Positions 16,453 through 26,668 of a DNA stretch of 64,000 nucleotides are shown here, piece after piece. A model generated the notes under the pieces. The model was not told the DNA's origin and searched no databases. It saw only the letters and a program-made list of their open reading frames with translations. The DNA is from Porticoccaceae bacterium (GTDB taxonomy: Bacteria > Pseudomonadota > Gammaproteobacteria > Pseudomonadales > Porticoccaceae): contig CACETF010000001.1 of the NCBI GenBank assembly GCA_902562425.1, forward strand, positions 213,987 through 277,986, written 5' to 3'. A program made the position numbers and the translations under genes. Each line of letters begins with the position of its first letter. The stretch's first letter is position 1.

Positions 16453-17340
16453 ATGGGACGAGATGAATCTAGGGACTTAAATGCCATGGATATGTTAAAT
16501 CAAGAAAATCAACGTGAAGTTACGAAAACAATTGTCCCCATTTTTCTGTTCATTTTAGTCGCCGTAAGTGCAACTACATTAGTAAGTATTTCTGAAATAA
16601 CCGCAAGTGTTTCTGGTCAAAATGCGCCATGGGAAGAATTTTATTCAGTTTTTGGGATGATTTACGCTATTGTCTCGGGCTTCTTGTTAGTCGAGGTGTT
16701 GAATCGCTTTAACAAACTATCTGAAGTGGTCGAAGCTGAATTAAACGCCATCAGCGATGTACGTGATTTTTTGATATACGTGGATGGACAACCTAAAAAT
16801 AAGGAGGCGGTGAAAAAAGAGTTACAAGAGTATGTCTATTCCGTTGCCACAGTAGAATGGCGCACAATGAACGACGACTATGCAGTGCTTAACTCCGACA
16901 CCTCCAAAGAATTATACGACATTATGTATGCTGTAAATGAATTGGAAATGAGTAATGAGAGTGATCGCGCTGCACTTCATTTTCTTATGGAAAAGATGTC
17001 GTCTATTACCACACTTCGGACTGAGCGAATCAGTATAGCTAATCAACAATTACCCCCGCGCCTAAAACATCTTTTGGTTTATATGTCCGCAGTTTTAGTA
17101 GCTGCCTTTATTATAAATGCTGGGATGGACCCATGGATACATTGTTTCATGGTTGGATCGATAACAGCGTGTGTGCACTTGTTATATATTGTAATTGCTG
17201 ATTTAAATACGCCTTTCACGGGTTTATGGACAATAAGTGTAAAGCCCCTTATTGAGCTATATCTGAGTTTTAATGACGACGAGAATTTGGTGAAGCCAGC
17301 GATAAACGACTTGAAAAAACTTAAGCAGGAGAGTTTGTAA
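16453..17340 (+). CDS. DUF4239 (bestrophin-like domain) membrane protein
   Basis: This is a membrane protein of unknown role, 295 residues. It has two hydrophobic segments near the N-terminus (about 28-48 and 66-85), a long soluble middle, and two more at about 205-250. The pattern of an acidic Glu-rich helix after the second segment (VVEAELNAISDVRDFL), a VEWRTMNDD stretch, LRTERISIANQQLPPRL and the closing LNTPFTGLW matches DUF4239. Distant similarity of that family to bestrophin channels has been proposed, so an ion-channel role is only a suggestion. AGGAAGG precedes the ATG. Confidence 0.7.
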   Translation: MGRDESRDLNAMDMLNQENQREVTKTIVPIFLFILVAVSATTLVSISEITASVSGQNAPWEEFYSVFGMIYAIVSGFLLVEVLNRFNKLSEVVEAELNAISDVRDFLIYVDGQPKNKEAVKKELQEYVYSVATVEWRTMNDDYAVLNSDTSKELYDIMYAVNELEMSNESDRAALHFLMEKMSSITTLRTERISIANQQLPPRLKHLLVYMSAVLVAAFIINAGMDPWIHCFMVGSITACVHLLYIVIADLNTPFTGLWTISVKPLIELYLSFNDDENLVKPAINDLKKLKQESL

Positions 17341-17417
17341 CTGTCTTATCAAAGATACTGCAAGAAAATTAATGTACGCCAAAAGTATTGCGAAAACGCC
17401 ACTAGGGTCCTAATACA

Positions 17418-18580
17418 ATGGAGTTTTTGAACCTTTCATTAATGATTTTATATGCATTGCCAGCATTTTTTTCGCTAATGTTATTGAAGTTTTTGTATGG
17501 AATTTCCCGCAAGAATAATACCTATTGTTTTAATGATATATTTTGTAGTCTCACACTCGGAGTTTTGAGTAGAATTCCGCCAGCTTTGCATCTAGGCATC
17601 AGTGGCTTGGTATATGGTATCGCTGCGAATCACTTTAGTATCAAATTATTGACTCATCAAAATTGGATAACATGGGTCATAGCATTTTTTTATATGACTT
17701 TCTTAGTTACTGGAAACATCGCTTCTCTCATGAACGTTCGATATTTTGGGCAAGTCATGTGGTGCACCATCAAAGTGAGGATTTCAATCTGGGAACCGCG
17801 CTCAGGCAGACTGGAAGTGGGTTTTTGTTGACTTGGATTTTTTCACCCCAATGTTCACTATGGGTATACCTGTCGAAGTATTCATCTCAGTTGCGTCGGC
17901 GAATCTTGTCTACCAATTTTGGGTGCATACAGAACATTATAGGTTCTCTTGGCGTCCTAGACCGTCTTCTCGTTACGCCCTCTAACCATCGTGCTCACCA
18001 CGCGAGAAACACTCATTACATAGACGCTAATTATGGTGGTGTTTTAATCGTTTGGGATCGGATATTTGGTACCTTCCGACCTGAAGAGGATTCTATTCCA
18101 CCGATCTATGGTACTTCAAAGCCGCTTCGGAGTTGGAATCCAATCTGGGCGAATATTGAGATTTACAGTCAGCTTTTACGCGACTTTTGGGTCACTAAGC
18201 TTTGGAGGAATAAATTACGGGTTCTCTATTCCCGAACTGGATGGCGTCCAGAGGATGTTGCGACGCGATTCCCGAATGTGCACCATCTAGATTGTGATGA
18301 TCAGAAATATGAGAGTGATTCTCATGTCTCAACTGTGATATTCGCCATTATTCAGTTTTTAATATGGTTAGTTTTAGTGAGATTTTTAATGAGCGATATT
18401 AGAGACTTATATTTTAATGATCGTTTGATCACTCTATTTTTACTATTTTCAGTCGGTATAACCGTATGGCATCTCAAAGGAAAAGTACTATCTTGGATTT
18501 TTGAGGGTGTAAGGTCTATTTTAATAATTCTTTTGATCTTTTTGGTTGGTGTTTGGGATACAGGATCACAAATTGTATAG
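17418..18580 (+). pseudogene. Frameshifted sterol desaturase/fatty acid hydroxylase family gene
   Basis: This is a broken di-iron membrane hydroxylase. The His motifs HRFSH, HVVHH and HRAHH are intact, as are DANYGGVLIVWDRIFGTF and KPLRSWNP, but the reading frame changes three times. The first frame (from 17418) runs to a seven-T run at 17685-17691, where losing one T moves the frame to LYDFLSYWKHR. A second -1 shift at a six-T run (17838-17843) moves to the frame reading MFTMGIPVEVF then NLVYQFWVHTEH. A +1 shift near 17935-17941 returns to IIGSLGVLDRLLVTPSNHRAHH. Without the middle switch the protein reads unrelated residues over about 30 codons. The two T-run losses could be base-calling errors or slippage; the third cannot be explained that way. 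Confidence 0.75.
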
Positions 18581-18633
18581 GTTTTGGCCCTCCAAGCATC
18601 ATTTAATCTTGTTTTTTGAGTATTTTAGGTGTT

Positions 18634-18664
18634 CGACCGGTCGTGTCCCTCCTTCAAAGAAGGA
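18634..18664. other. Palindrome and hairpin between convergent genes
   Basis: A 10-base palindrome CGACCGGTCG (18634-18643) is followed by TCCTTC-AAA-GAAGGA (18650-18664). They lie between the ends of the desaturase pseudogene and epmB and could act as a two-way transcription barrier. No T-tract follows directly on either strand. Confidence 0.35.
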
Positions 18665-18680
18665 CAAGAAAAATATTTTC

Positions 18681-19697
18681 TTAATCATTCAGAGAAACTA
18701 TGGTTTTTGAGAGTTCTCCAGGTGTTTCCTTAACAAGCCTCGGTAATAAAAAACCAGGTAGGCCTGTTTGCATTTCAGAGTAAACTGTTTTAACACGTGC
18801 CGTATCAACATGAAAATGAGTTGCACCCTCTACTGGATCAAGCATGTGCAGATAATAGGGGGTTACCTCACAGTTATATAGTTGTTCGCTGAGCGATATT
18901 AAGACATCACTGCGATCGTTGATATTTTTCAGAAGCACTGATTGATTCAGTAAGTAAATTCCAATTTTACGCAATTGGCGTAATGACTTTTTTACGGAAT
19001 TATCGATCTCATTAGGATGGTTAATATGCAGAACTACAATTGGTTTTAGACGAGTGCTTTGCATCCAAAACAACAGCTCGTCATCAATCCGAGATGGAAT
19101 AACGACTGGTAGCCGTGTGTGAATCCTAAGCCGTTTAACATGAGGAATTTTAGCGATACTTTTTGTAAGCCACGAAAGAAAGCTGTCGTTTGCTGCCAAA
19201 GGATCTCCGCCGCTAAAAATAACTTCATTAATTTCTGGTCTATTAGTTATGTAGTCTAACGCTGACAACCACTTCTCTCGATTTTGGTGTTGCTGACTAT
19301 ATGGAAAATGTCTTCTAAAACAATATCTACAGTTTATGGCGCAAAAAGAACCGACGATTAATAGCACCCGATTTTGGTATTTATGTATTACACAAGATCT
19401 TGGGTTATGGTTTAGTTCGTTTAAAGGATCTCTAGAGAAATTTTTGTTTTTTGTCAATTCCTCCCTGACCGGCAACACTTGAAGCAAAAGGGGATCTTTT
19501 GGGTCACCAAGGCGGATACGTTTGATATATGATGGAGGTACTCTAACCTGAAATTTTAACGCCGCTTTTTGTCCTTGGCTAAGTAATTTAGGACTTAAAT
19601 TGAGTCGCATAATTAGTTCCTCAACGCTTGTCACTGACTCAATAAGTTCCGTTTGCCAACGATTCTTAATTTGTACTACATTGGTTTGCTCGTGCAT
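18681..19697 (-). CDS. epmB: EF-P beta-lysylation protein EpmB (lysine 2,3-aminomutase family)
   Basis: EpmB is a radical-SAM, PLP-dependent enzyme that makes (R)-beta-lysine for attachment to elongation factor P by EpmA, helping ribosomes through proline runs. From the ATG at 19697 the protein has 338 residues, close to the 342 of Escherichia coli. The 4Fe-4S motif CxxxCxxC is Cys119/Cys123/Cys126 (CAINCRYCFRRHFPY), followed by IFSGGDPL. The SKT motif near the C-terminus probably holds the PLP lysine. In-frame codons up to 19802 would give an unlikely N-terminal tail that overlaps tadA. It is divergent from tadA. Neither efp nor epmA is in the window. Confidence 0.93.
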   Translation of the reverse strand: MHEQTNVVQIKNRWQTELIESVTSVEELIMRLNLSPKLLSQGQKAALKFQVRVPPSYIKRIRLGDPKDPLLLQVLPVREELTKNKNFSRDPLNELNHNPRSCVIHKYQNRVLLIVGSFCAINCRYCFRRHFPYSQQHQNREKWLSALDYITNRPEINEVIFSGGDPLAANDSFLSWLTKSIAKIPHVKRLRIHTRLPVVIPSRIDDELLFWMQSTRLKPIVVLHINHPNEIDNSVKKSLRQLRKIGIYLLNQSVLLKNINDRSDVLISLSEQLYNCEVTPYYLHMLDPVEGATHFHVDTARVKTVYSEMQTGLPGFLLPRLVKETPGELSKTIVSLND

Positions 19698-19758
19698 TTG
19701 TTGGTGCCCTTGTTTGAGAAAAATAGTATAAATCATTTTGTCGGGGAGATTTGGTTGG

Positions 19759-20232
19759 ATGCAAGGAAAAAATAAGGGTAACGACGAGACGTTTATGGAC
19801 ATAGCTCTTGAAAACGCTAGATTAGCGATGGATGCGGGAGAAGTTCCAATAGGCGCAGTGTTGGTGAGAGATGGAAAAATTATTGCACAAGGGCATAATC
19901 AAGCGATTCAGAAATGTGATCCTACAGCCCATGCAGAAATTGTTGTTTTGAGAAAAGCGGCGAGTGTGGAGGGAAATTACCGTCTTGTTGGCTGTGAACT
20001 GTTTGTTACTATTGAACCGTGTATTATGTGTGTTGGAGCCATGTTACATGCTCGGATACGGCGAATTATCTTCGGCGCTAAAGAACCCAGATTCGGTGCT
20101 CTAATTAGTCACATGCGGGTCCTAGATAATACGAGATTCAACCACAAAATTGAATGGCACGGTGGAGTGCTGGCGGAACAAAGTAGTGTGTTAATGCGAA
20201 ACTTTTTTAAGTTAAAGCGTGGTAAGAAATAG
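19759..20232 (+). CDS. tadA: tRNA-specific adenosine deaminase TadA
   Basis: TadA converts A34 to inosine in tRNA-Arg(ACG), which is essential for decoding CGN codons. The 157-residue protein from the ATG at 19759 has the cytidine-deaminase zinc site His58-Ala-Glu60 and Pro87-Cys88-x-x-Cys91 (PCIMC), with the tRNA-binding region GAKEPRFGAL. An in-frame TTG at 19738 is possible but gives an atypical tail. In E. coli tadA, mltF and purL are neighbours in this order, as here. Confidence 0.95.
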   Translation: MQGKNKGNDETFMDIALENARLAMDAGEVPIGAVLVRDGKIIAQGHNQAIQKCDPTAHAEIVVLRKAASVEGNYRLVGCELFVTIEPCIMCVGAMLHARIRRIIFGAKEPRFGALISHMRVLDNTRFNHKIEWHGGVLAEQSSVLMRNFFKLKRGKK

Positions 20233-20235
20233 TAC

Positions 20236-20251
20236 GCTCTCCAATGAGAGC
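20236..20251. other. Small hairpin between tadA and mltF
   Basis: GCTCTC-CAAT-GAGAGC is a perfect 6-bp stem four bases after the tadA stop, in the 56-base gap to the convergent mltF. It is a plausible two-way terminator stem but has no T-tract. Confidence 0.35.
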
Positions 20252-20288
20252 TGGCCTAGGTTAAACGGGCGAATTGTCTGAGTTGTAA

Positions 20289-21731
20289 TCACGCAATTTT
20301 CAAGCAACGTGTTGTAGAGGGTTCTTTTTTACTATTTAATAACGAGCGTAACCGAAGATAGTTTAAATAGTACTGAATACTGTCAACGTACTTAACAGCA
20401 ATCTTGCCACTTGTGTATGCGGCGTCCCTGGTATGGGTATTACCGTTTTTATTAAGGTGTAGTAAGAGAGACCTCACATCCACCCATAGGTCAGGGTTCT
20501 TATTTGCGGTCTGAGTCTGTGCCCTCGCCTCTTCGATGTTTCTGAGGCCAAAATTGTATGCGGCTAGTGCAAGCCAAATACGTTCACTATGACCGAGCCT
20601 TTTTGGAAGACGCGTCATTAGTTTTTCCAAATACTTTGCACCGCCTAAAACGCTTTGTTGTGGATCTAGACGATTCTGTATTTCCATTTCGATCGCTGTA
20701 TCTTGTGTCAACATCATCAGCCCTCGGACGCCGGTCGGTGATGTGGCAAGAGCATCCCAATGAGATTCTTGATAGGCAATTGCCGCCAAAAGTTCCCATT
20801 CAAAATCTTGTTGATTGGCAATTTTTTTAAATATATGCCTATATTTGGGAAGGCGTTGATCTTCCATCTTTTCTAGCAGCTGAGAATTTGAGGTAGAGAA
20901 TTGATCTGGATTAAGAAACATTTTTTGTTTAATCTCTTCCATTTTATTTTGGGTCATAAAATCGTGAATAAAAAGGTTCGCGACAGATAACAAACTTTTG
21001 TCTCCATCTTTTAAGAATCCCCAGGATAGAGGCTTTTTTTCTGATATTTCGATTCCAACAGCAAGCCTATGAAAAATGTGTCGGTTCATGTTAAAGCTGA
21101 GTGAGTCAACGATAGAGTAATCATAATCATTGCTATGTACCATCTGCATCTTATCGGTGTTTGAGAGGGACGGATTATCTATTAGAAATAATCTTGGATT
21201 ATCTTTTTGGGTTTCTTTTATTTGGGTAACAAAAAAAGTGGGCTGACTCGAGAGTACCAAAGTTCCCACAAGATCCGTAATCTTGCTCGGCTTTGGGTTT
21301 CCGCGTCGATAAATCAGTTGCTCAGATACATAGTGGTAGGGTTTAGAAAAATGGAGCGAATTTTGAGCCAGTGCAGTTTGAGTTACATTGGCTGCAATTA
21401 GATCTCCCTCGCCAGCATGCAGGGCTAAATTTAGTTCTTCAAAATTCGTTTTAGTTTTTATTTCAAGCTCAACTCCTAACTTTTTTGCAAAGTCATTTGC
21501 AATTAAAAACTCAAATCCATTACAAACACCAGATTTCTCATAGAACGTGGTTGCCCTCTCGATAGTTAAAATTGTCAAAGTGCCGCGCTTGAGCACCCGT
21601 TGCAGATTATTTGTATGAGTACTACTATCTAAGACTGTTACGAAAATAATAATCATTGCTACAGTAATTAAACTGCGAGTTCGCCGAGATGCGCTCAGAA
21701 AATTGATTTGATTTAGATTGGGAAGATTCAA
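20289..21731 (-). CDS. mltF: Membrane-bound lytic murein transglycosylase F
   Basis: MltF cleaves the glycan strands of murein to form 1,6-anhydro-muramic acid ends. The protein has a hydrophobic N-terminal segment (SLITVAMIIIFVTVL), a solute-binding-protein-like domain (about 45-265) and a C-terminal family 1 lytic transglycosylase domain with the catalytic glutamate at about residue 322 in AIAYQESHWD, followed by GVRGLMMLT and LALAAYNFG. I start at the TTG at 21731 because TTGGAG lies six bases upstream, giving 480 residues; another TTG at 21752 and an ATG at 21656 inside the membrane segment are alternatives. Its products feed the AmpG/AmpD recycling genes encoded near 53 kb. Confidence 0.92.
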   Translation of the reverse strand: MNLPNLNQINFLSASRRTRSLITVAMIIIFVTVLDSSTHTNNLQRVLKRGTLTILTIERATTFYEKSGVCNGFEFLIANDFAKKLGVELEIKTKTNFEELNLALHAGEGDLIAANVTQTALAQNSLHFSKPYHYVSEQLIYRRGNPKPSKITDLVGTLVLSSQPTFFVTQIKETQKDNPRLFLIDNPSLSNTDKMQMVHSNDYDYSIVDSLSFNMNRHIFHRLAVGIEISEKKPLSWGFLKDGDKSLLSVANLFIHDFMTQNKMEEIKQKMFLNPDQFSTSNSQLLEKMEDQRLPKYRHIFKKIANQQDFEWELLAAIAYQESHWDALATSPTGVRGLMMLTQDTAIEMEIQNRLDPQQSVLGGAKYLEKLMTRLPKRLGHSERIWLALAAYNFGLRNIEEARAQTQTANKNPDLWVDVRSLLLHLNKNGNTHTRDAAYTSGKIAVKYVDSIQYYLNYLRLRSLLNSKKEPSTTRCLKIA

Positions 21732-21871
21732 CGTTGACTCCAATGGGCGCAATTAGTCCACAGTATAAACTTGTAATTTGATGATGGTTGAGAGCAAAAT
21801 GAAACTGCGTTTAATTGGATTGTAGTATAAACTAACACTAAGTAGATTTGTTGTGCTCGGATTTTCAGTGA

Positions 21872-24800
21872 ATGATCATTTTTGACGGTGGCCCTTGTTT
21901 TTCAGATTTCAGAAATCATAAGTTATTGTCGAAAATACAGGCTGCTCAGCCTAGTGTCCTCTCTTTAAGAGCAAATTATAAATATTTCGTTGATACCGTG
22001 GTTTCTCTCTCAGAGAGACAGACTATCGTGCTCGAATCATTGTTGAATTGCCGACATCAAACTATTGCAGCTGATATTTCCACACATCTTTTTTGGGTTG
22101 TACCGCGTCTTGGAACCATATCGGCTTGGTCGAGCAAAGCGACTGATATAGCCAGAAATTGTGGCTTGGATTGTGTCCTTCGAGTCGAGCGTGGCATCGC
22201 TTTTTCTATTGCCACCTCAATTACACTCGATCGGTCCGAAGAGATAACTCTTGCTGAATTATTACATGACAGGATGATTGAAACTGTTCTTTTCGATATT
22301 GGCGAAGCTACCAAACTATTCATGCATGAAGATCCTTTTCCTCTCAAAACTATGGATATATTAGATGGGAATTTTGAAATGTTTAGACAGGTAAATCTAG
22401 ATTTAGGATTGGCATTGAGTGATTTCGAAATGATTTTTCTTCACGACGAGTTTTCTAAGTTACGACGGAATCCAACCGATGTTGAGTTAATGATGTTTGC
22501 TCAGGCGAATTCAGAACACTGCAGGCATAAAATATTTAATTCTCGATGGATAGTGGATGGCAGTATGCAGGATAAGACTCTCTTCGAGATGATCCAAAAT
22601 ACTTATATCAAGAATAGTGCGGGTATTTTGTCAGCTTATTCTGATAATGCAGCTGTGGTAGAGGGATCCTTTGGAGGACGTTTTTTCCCCGATCCAAAAA
22701 CGCGAGAGTATAAATATTCTTTTGAAGATATACATTTTTTGATGAAGGTGGAGACGCATAATCATCCAACCGCAATATTCCCTCACGCCGGTGCTGGGAC
22801 TGGCGCGGGCGGTGAGATTCGTGATGAGGGTGCGGTGGGTCAAGGCTCAAAACCCAAAGCTGGCATTACTGGATTTAGTGTGTCTAATTTGAATATTCCA
22901 GAGTATACACAGCCGTGGGAAGTGAACTACGGAAAGCCGGATCGGATTGTATCCGCCCTAGATATTATGCTCGATGCCCCTGTCGGGGCGGCTGCATTTA
23001 ATAACGAATTTGGCCGACCTAATATTTGTGGGTACTTCCGGTGCTTTGAGTTAGAAATGAATGGGCAATGTCTTGGATACCACAAGCCAATTATGATATC
23101 TGGAGGATATGGCAATATAAGGTCGCAGCATGTACTAAAAAAATCGTTTCAAGCGGGTACGAAATTTGTTGTTTTAGGAGGTCCAGCAATGCTAATTGGA
23201 CTTGGAGGAGGCGCAGCATCCTCCGTCACTGCTGGTCAGAGTTTGGCAGAATTAGATTTTGGTTCTGTTCAACGACAAAATCCTGAAATGGAGAGAAGGT
23301 GTCAAGAGGTCATAGACCAGTGCTGGCAATTAGGAGACCAAAATCCAATTTCGTTTATTCATGATGTTGGTGCAGGTGGTTTATCAAATGCGCTGCCAGA
23401 GTTAATAAAAGATGGAGGAGTTGGAGGGCATTTTAAACTTCGGTGCATCCCAAATGCCGAGCCGCAGATGTCTCCAAAGGAGATTTGGTGTAATGAGGCC
23501 CAAGAGCGATATGTTTTGGCAATCAAGACGGGCCACATAAATGTTTTCGCTGGATTTTGTACCAAAGAGCGTTGCCCTTTTGCAATTGTAGGGGAGGCAA
23601 TCGAAGACAAAAAGGTGGTAGTAGAGGACGAGCATTTTAAAAATACGCCTATAGATTTACCGTTAGCTTTGTTATTTCCACAATCATCTCTTGTAACTCG
23701 AATCGCAATCGGCGCAGATATATCATTTCCCCCACTTTCACTAAAAAAAATGAAACTGGATGACGTCATCGACATGGTTATTAGACATCCGACCGTGGCA
23801 AGCAAAAATTTTTTGATTACTATCGGAGATCGCTCAGTGGGTGGCATGGTAACCAGGGATCAGATGGTCGGTCCATGGCAAGTGCCCGTTGCTGATTGTG
23901 CAGCGACAGCACTGAGTTTCGAAAGTTACAGAGGTGAGGTTGTTGCGATGGGGGAGCGTTCTCCATTGGCCGTGGTGAATGCACCGGCATCTGGTCGTAT
24001 GGCTATCGGGGAGGCGATTACAAACATTGCTGCGTCTTTAATTACTTCACTGTCTGATGTGCGATTATCTGCTAACTGGATGTGCGCGGCGGGGTGCTCT
24101 ATTGAAGAGGAGAAACTTTTTCGAACTGTAGAGGCAGTAGGTATGGAGCTTTGTCCGGCTTTGGGAATTACTATTCCGGTTGGAAAAGATTCCATGTCTA
24201 TGCGGACCAATTGGGATGATGGTGACAAAAGCAAATCAGTCGTATCGCCACTTTCTTTAATTGTAAGCGCATTTGCTCCAGCAATTGATGTTAGAAAAAT
24301 CTTAACGCCTCAGTTGAGAACGGATTGCGGAGATACTCGATTAATTTTGCTTGATTTGGGAGCAGGCTTGAATCGACTGGGAGGATCTATATTAGCTCAA
24401 GTGAATAATCAATTTGGCGATAGAGTTCCTGACTTAGATGATCCAGACGTTATTAAAAAGTTTTTTGATGTTTTGCAGATGCTGAATAAAGAGGGTGAAT
24501 TACTTGCTTATCACGATCGTTCGGATGGTGGTCTTATTGTGACTCTTCTTGAAATGTCGTTTGCCGGTCGTGTTGGAATTGATATTAACATTGAAACCGA
24601 TCATGACGATGATGGTTGTCTATCTGGATTATTCAGTGAGGAATTGGGTGCAGTTATTCAGGTGAAGGCAGATAGTGCCAATGGGATTATTAAGCGCTGT
24701 GAAGCTTTAAATTTAACTTGTCGTGAAATTGGAAGGCTGAACAATCAGCAAGTTATTCGCGTTAGTTGTGAGGGCGTTGAATTATTTTGCAAGCCAAGAG

Positions 24801-25738
24801 CTGAATTATATAAGGCATGGAGCGAACTTTCTTATCAAATGTCCGTTCTGCGTGATAACAGTAATTGCGCAGAAAGTGAATTTGATTGCTTAATATCAGA
24901 AGACCCTGGGCTTTCGGTGAAGTTAAATTTTCAAATTGAGGTTCCGGTATTGATTGGCACTGTTCGTCCCAGAATAGCAGTCTTGCGAGAGCAAGGAGTC
25001 AATGGACAATTAGAAATGGCAGCGGCATTTGATAGAGCGAAATTCGCTGCCGTTGACGTGCACATGAGTGAACTAATGAGTGGTGAAGTCCAGTTATCAA
25101 ATTTTGTGGGTCTTGTTGCGTGTGGAGGTTTTTCTTATGGAGATGTGCTGGGTGCTGGTCAGGGGTGGGCAAAAACTATCCTCTATAACTCGAGTTTGAG
25201 AGATCAGTTCAGTGGTTTTTTTCATCGATCAGAAACGTTTACGCTGGGTGTATGTAATGGGTGTCAAATGCTTTCTCATCTCAGAGAACTGATTCCTGGC
25301 TCGGAGCCTTGGCCATTTTTCGCGAGAAACTTGTCAGAGCAGTTCGAAGCACGTTTTTCTCTTGTCAGGATAGAGAAGAGTCCATCAATTTTTTTACATA
25401 ACATGAGTGACTCACATATGCCCATCGTAGTTTCTCATGGTGAGGGGATGGCCAAATTTGATAACGAAGATATGCATATTGATCTTCAAACTTCGAATAT
25501 GGTTACCATGCGTTTTTTGGGTAATGATTTGGCGGAGGCCAAGTCTTATCCTGCAAATCCGAACGGCTCACTGAGAGGTATCACTGGCATCTGTAGCAGA
25601 GACGGGCGTGTTACTTTAATGATGCCTCATCCGGAACGTGTATTCAGAACAGTATTGAACTCTTGGCATCCCGACAATTGGGGGGAAGACTCTCCTTGGA
25701 TGCAGTTATTTTATAATGCTCGTCGCTTTGTAGGATAG
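21872..25738 (+). CDS. purL: Phosphoribosylformylglycinamidine synthase PurL
   Basis: PurL carries out the fourth step of purine synthesis, converting FGAR, glutamine and ATP to FGAM. At 1288 residues it is the large single-chain form. It has an N-terminal PurS-like part, two tandem AIRS-like halves (NSEHCRHK, VETHNHPTAIFPHAGAGTGA, IHDVGAGGLSNALPEL, and GKDSMSM in the second half), and a C-terminal class I glutaminase with the nucleophile near residue 1128 in LGVCNGCQM and His-Glu in MPHPERV. It is divergent from mltF, with 140 bases between. The DUF5062 gene follows closely and is probably co-transcribed. Confidence 0.97.
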   Translation: MIIFDGGPCFSDFRNHKLLSKIQAAQPSVLSLRANYKYFVDTVVSLSERQTIVLESLLNCRHQTIAADISTHLFWVVPRLGTISAWSSKATDIARNCGLDCVLRVERGIAFSIATSITLDRSEEITLAELLHDRMIETVLFDIGEATKLFMHEDPFPLKTMDILDGNFEMFRQVNLDLGLALSDFEMIFLHDEFSKLRRNPTDVELMMFAQANSEHCRHKIFNSRWIVDGSMQDKTLFEMIQNTYIKNSAGILSAYSDNAAVVEGSFGGRFFPDPKTREYKYSFEDIHFLMKVETHNHPTAIFPHAGAGTGAGGEIRDEGAVGQGSKPKAGITGFSVSNLNIPEYTQPWEVNYGKPDRIVSALDIMLDAPVGAAAFNNEFGRPNICGYFRCFELEMNGQCLGYHKPIMISGGYGNIRSQHVLKKSFQAGTKFVVLGGPAMLIGLGGGAASSVTAGQSLAELDFGSVQRQNPEMERRCQEVIDQCWQLGDQNPISFIHDVGAGGLSNALPELIKDGGVGGHFKLRCIPNAEPQMSPKEIWCNEAQERYVLAIKTGHINVFAGFCTKERCPFAIVGEAIEDKKVVVEDEHFKNTPIDLPLALLFPQSSLVTRIAIGADISFPPLSLKKMKLDDVIDMVIRHPTVASKNFLITIGDRSVGGMVTRDQMVGPWQVPVADCAATALSFESYRGEVVAMGERSPLAVVNAPASGRMAIGEAITNIAASLITSLSDVRLSANWMCAAGCSIEEEKLFRTVEAVGMELCPALGITIPVGKDSMSMRTNWDDGDKSKSVVSPLSLIVSAFAPAIDVRKILTPQLRTDCGDTRLILLDLGAGLNRLGGSILAQVNNQFGDRVPDLDDPDVIKKFFDVLQMLNKEGELLAYHDRSDGGLIVTLLEMSFAGRVGIDINIETDHDDDGCLSGLFSEELGAVIQVKADSANGIIKRCEALNLTCREIGRLNNQQVIRVSCEGVELFCKPRAELYKAWSELSYQMSVLRDNSNCAESEFDCLISEDPGLSVKLNFQIEVPVLIGTVRPRIAVLREQGVNGQLEMAAAFDRAKFAAVDVHMSELMSGEVQLSNFVGLVACGGFSYGDVLGAGQGWAKTILYNSSLRDQFSGFFHRSETFTLGVCNGCQMLSHLRELIPGSEPWPFFARNLSEQFEARFSLVRIEKSPSIFLHNMSDSHMPIVVSHGEGMAKFDNEDMHIDLQTSNMVTMRFLGNDLAEAKSYPANPNGSLRGITGICSRDGRVTLMMPHPERVFRTVLNSWHPDNWGEDSPWMQLFYNARRFVG

Positions 25739-25761
25739 CGTTAATTTTGGGAGAAGTAAAT

Positions 25762-26013
25762 TTGAGTAAGTTGGAGGATGAGGCGGAGCTGGTCAAAAAA
25801 GCAATTCGAGTGGGATCACATTATGCCGCCAAAAGGGGATATGGACATCCGGAAAAACATGACAGTGCCAAATTGAAAGTTGAGTTTGTATACCGAGTAC
25901 TTGTTGAGGACAAATTAATACAACCGTTGGCAAAGGATAAGATTTCTGATCCAAACATGCGTCGAAAGCTGGCGCTTTGGATTACTAAACATCTCGTAAA
26001 GAGACCCACTTGA
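25762..26013 (+). CDS. DUF5062 family protein
   Basis: This is a small protein of unknown function, 83 residues, matching DUF5062 known from gammaproteobacteria such as Vibrio and Shewanella. Recognisable parts are ELVKKAIRVG near the start, KLKVEFVYRVLVEDKLIQPL in the middle and KLALWITKHL at the end. It is soluble and basic, with no membrane segment. I start at a TTG because GGGAG lies eight bases upstream; no ATG or GTG is available. It is tandem with purL, 23 bases after its stop. Confidence 0.75.
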   Translation: MSKLEDEAELVKKAIRVGSHYAAKRGYGHPEKHDSAKLKVEFVYRVLVEDKLIQPLAKDKISDPNMRRKLALWITKHLVKRPT

Positions 26014-26068
26014 GCGCAATAAAAATTACCGATCAGTGTTAAAAATTTAAATAATTTGATATTTGTGG

Positions 26069-26074
26069 TACAAT
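26069..26074 (+). promoter_or_regulatory. -10 element of the rnpB promoter
   Basis: TACAAT ends seven bases before the predicted 5-prime end of the RNase P RNA. The region upstream is very AT-rich and has no clear -35. Confidence 0.55.
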
Positions 26075-26080
26075 TCGAGT

Positions 26081-26452
<372 letters not shown>

Positions 26453-26567
26453 TTTTATGACTTTGCTCTCAAAGTTAAATTACAGCCTCTCAGCTATAAA
26501 TCACATTAAGTTATTGCCGCATCCGTTTGTTTTAAAGAATTAAATATTTAAAACATCGCACTTGACA

Positions 26568-26607
26568 TCAGTCTTTTGAACCGGGGTTCTTGAACTGACT
26601 GATTTTT
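26568..26607 (+). terminator. Putative terminator between rnpB and mraZ
   Basis: TCAGTC (26568-26573) pairs with GACTGA (26597-26602), and an inner GAACC/GGTTC can also pair, with TTTTT directly after. It is 116 bases beyond the mature rnpB end and before the mra promoter. The stem is interrupted, so strength is uncertain. Confidence 0.5.
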
Positions 26608-26632
26608 AAGTAATTTTTCTTAATTTCTTTAC

Positions 26633-26661
26633 TTGACTTTGAAACTCACTATGCCTAATCT
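26633..26661 (+). promoter_or_regulatory. Promoter of the dcw cluster (Pmra)
   Basis: TTGACT (26633-26638), a 17-base spacer, then TAATCT (26656-26661). Transcription would begin at about 26668, right at the TGG repeats. Confidence 0.65.
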
Positions 26662-26668
26662 GCACAAA

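Noticed and set aside
17663..18580. Treating the downstream frame as an intact desaturase
   Set aside because: The first helices are missing and about 30 internal codons read non-family sequence, while another frame over the same stretch reads the family sequence.
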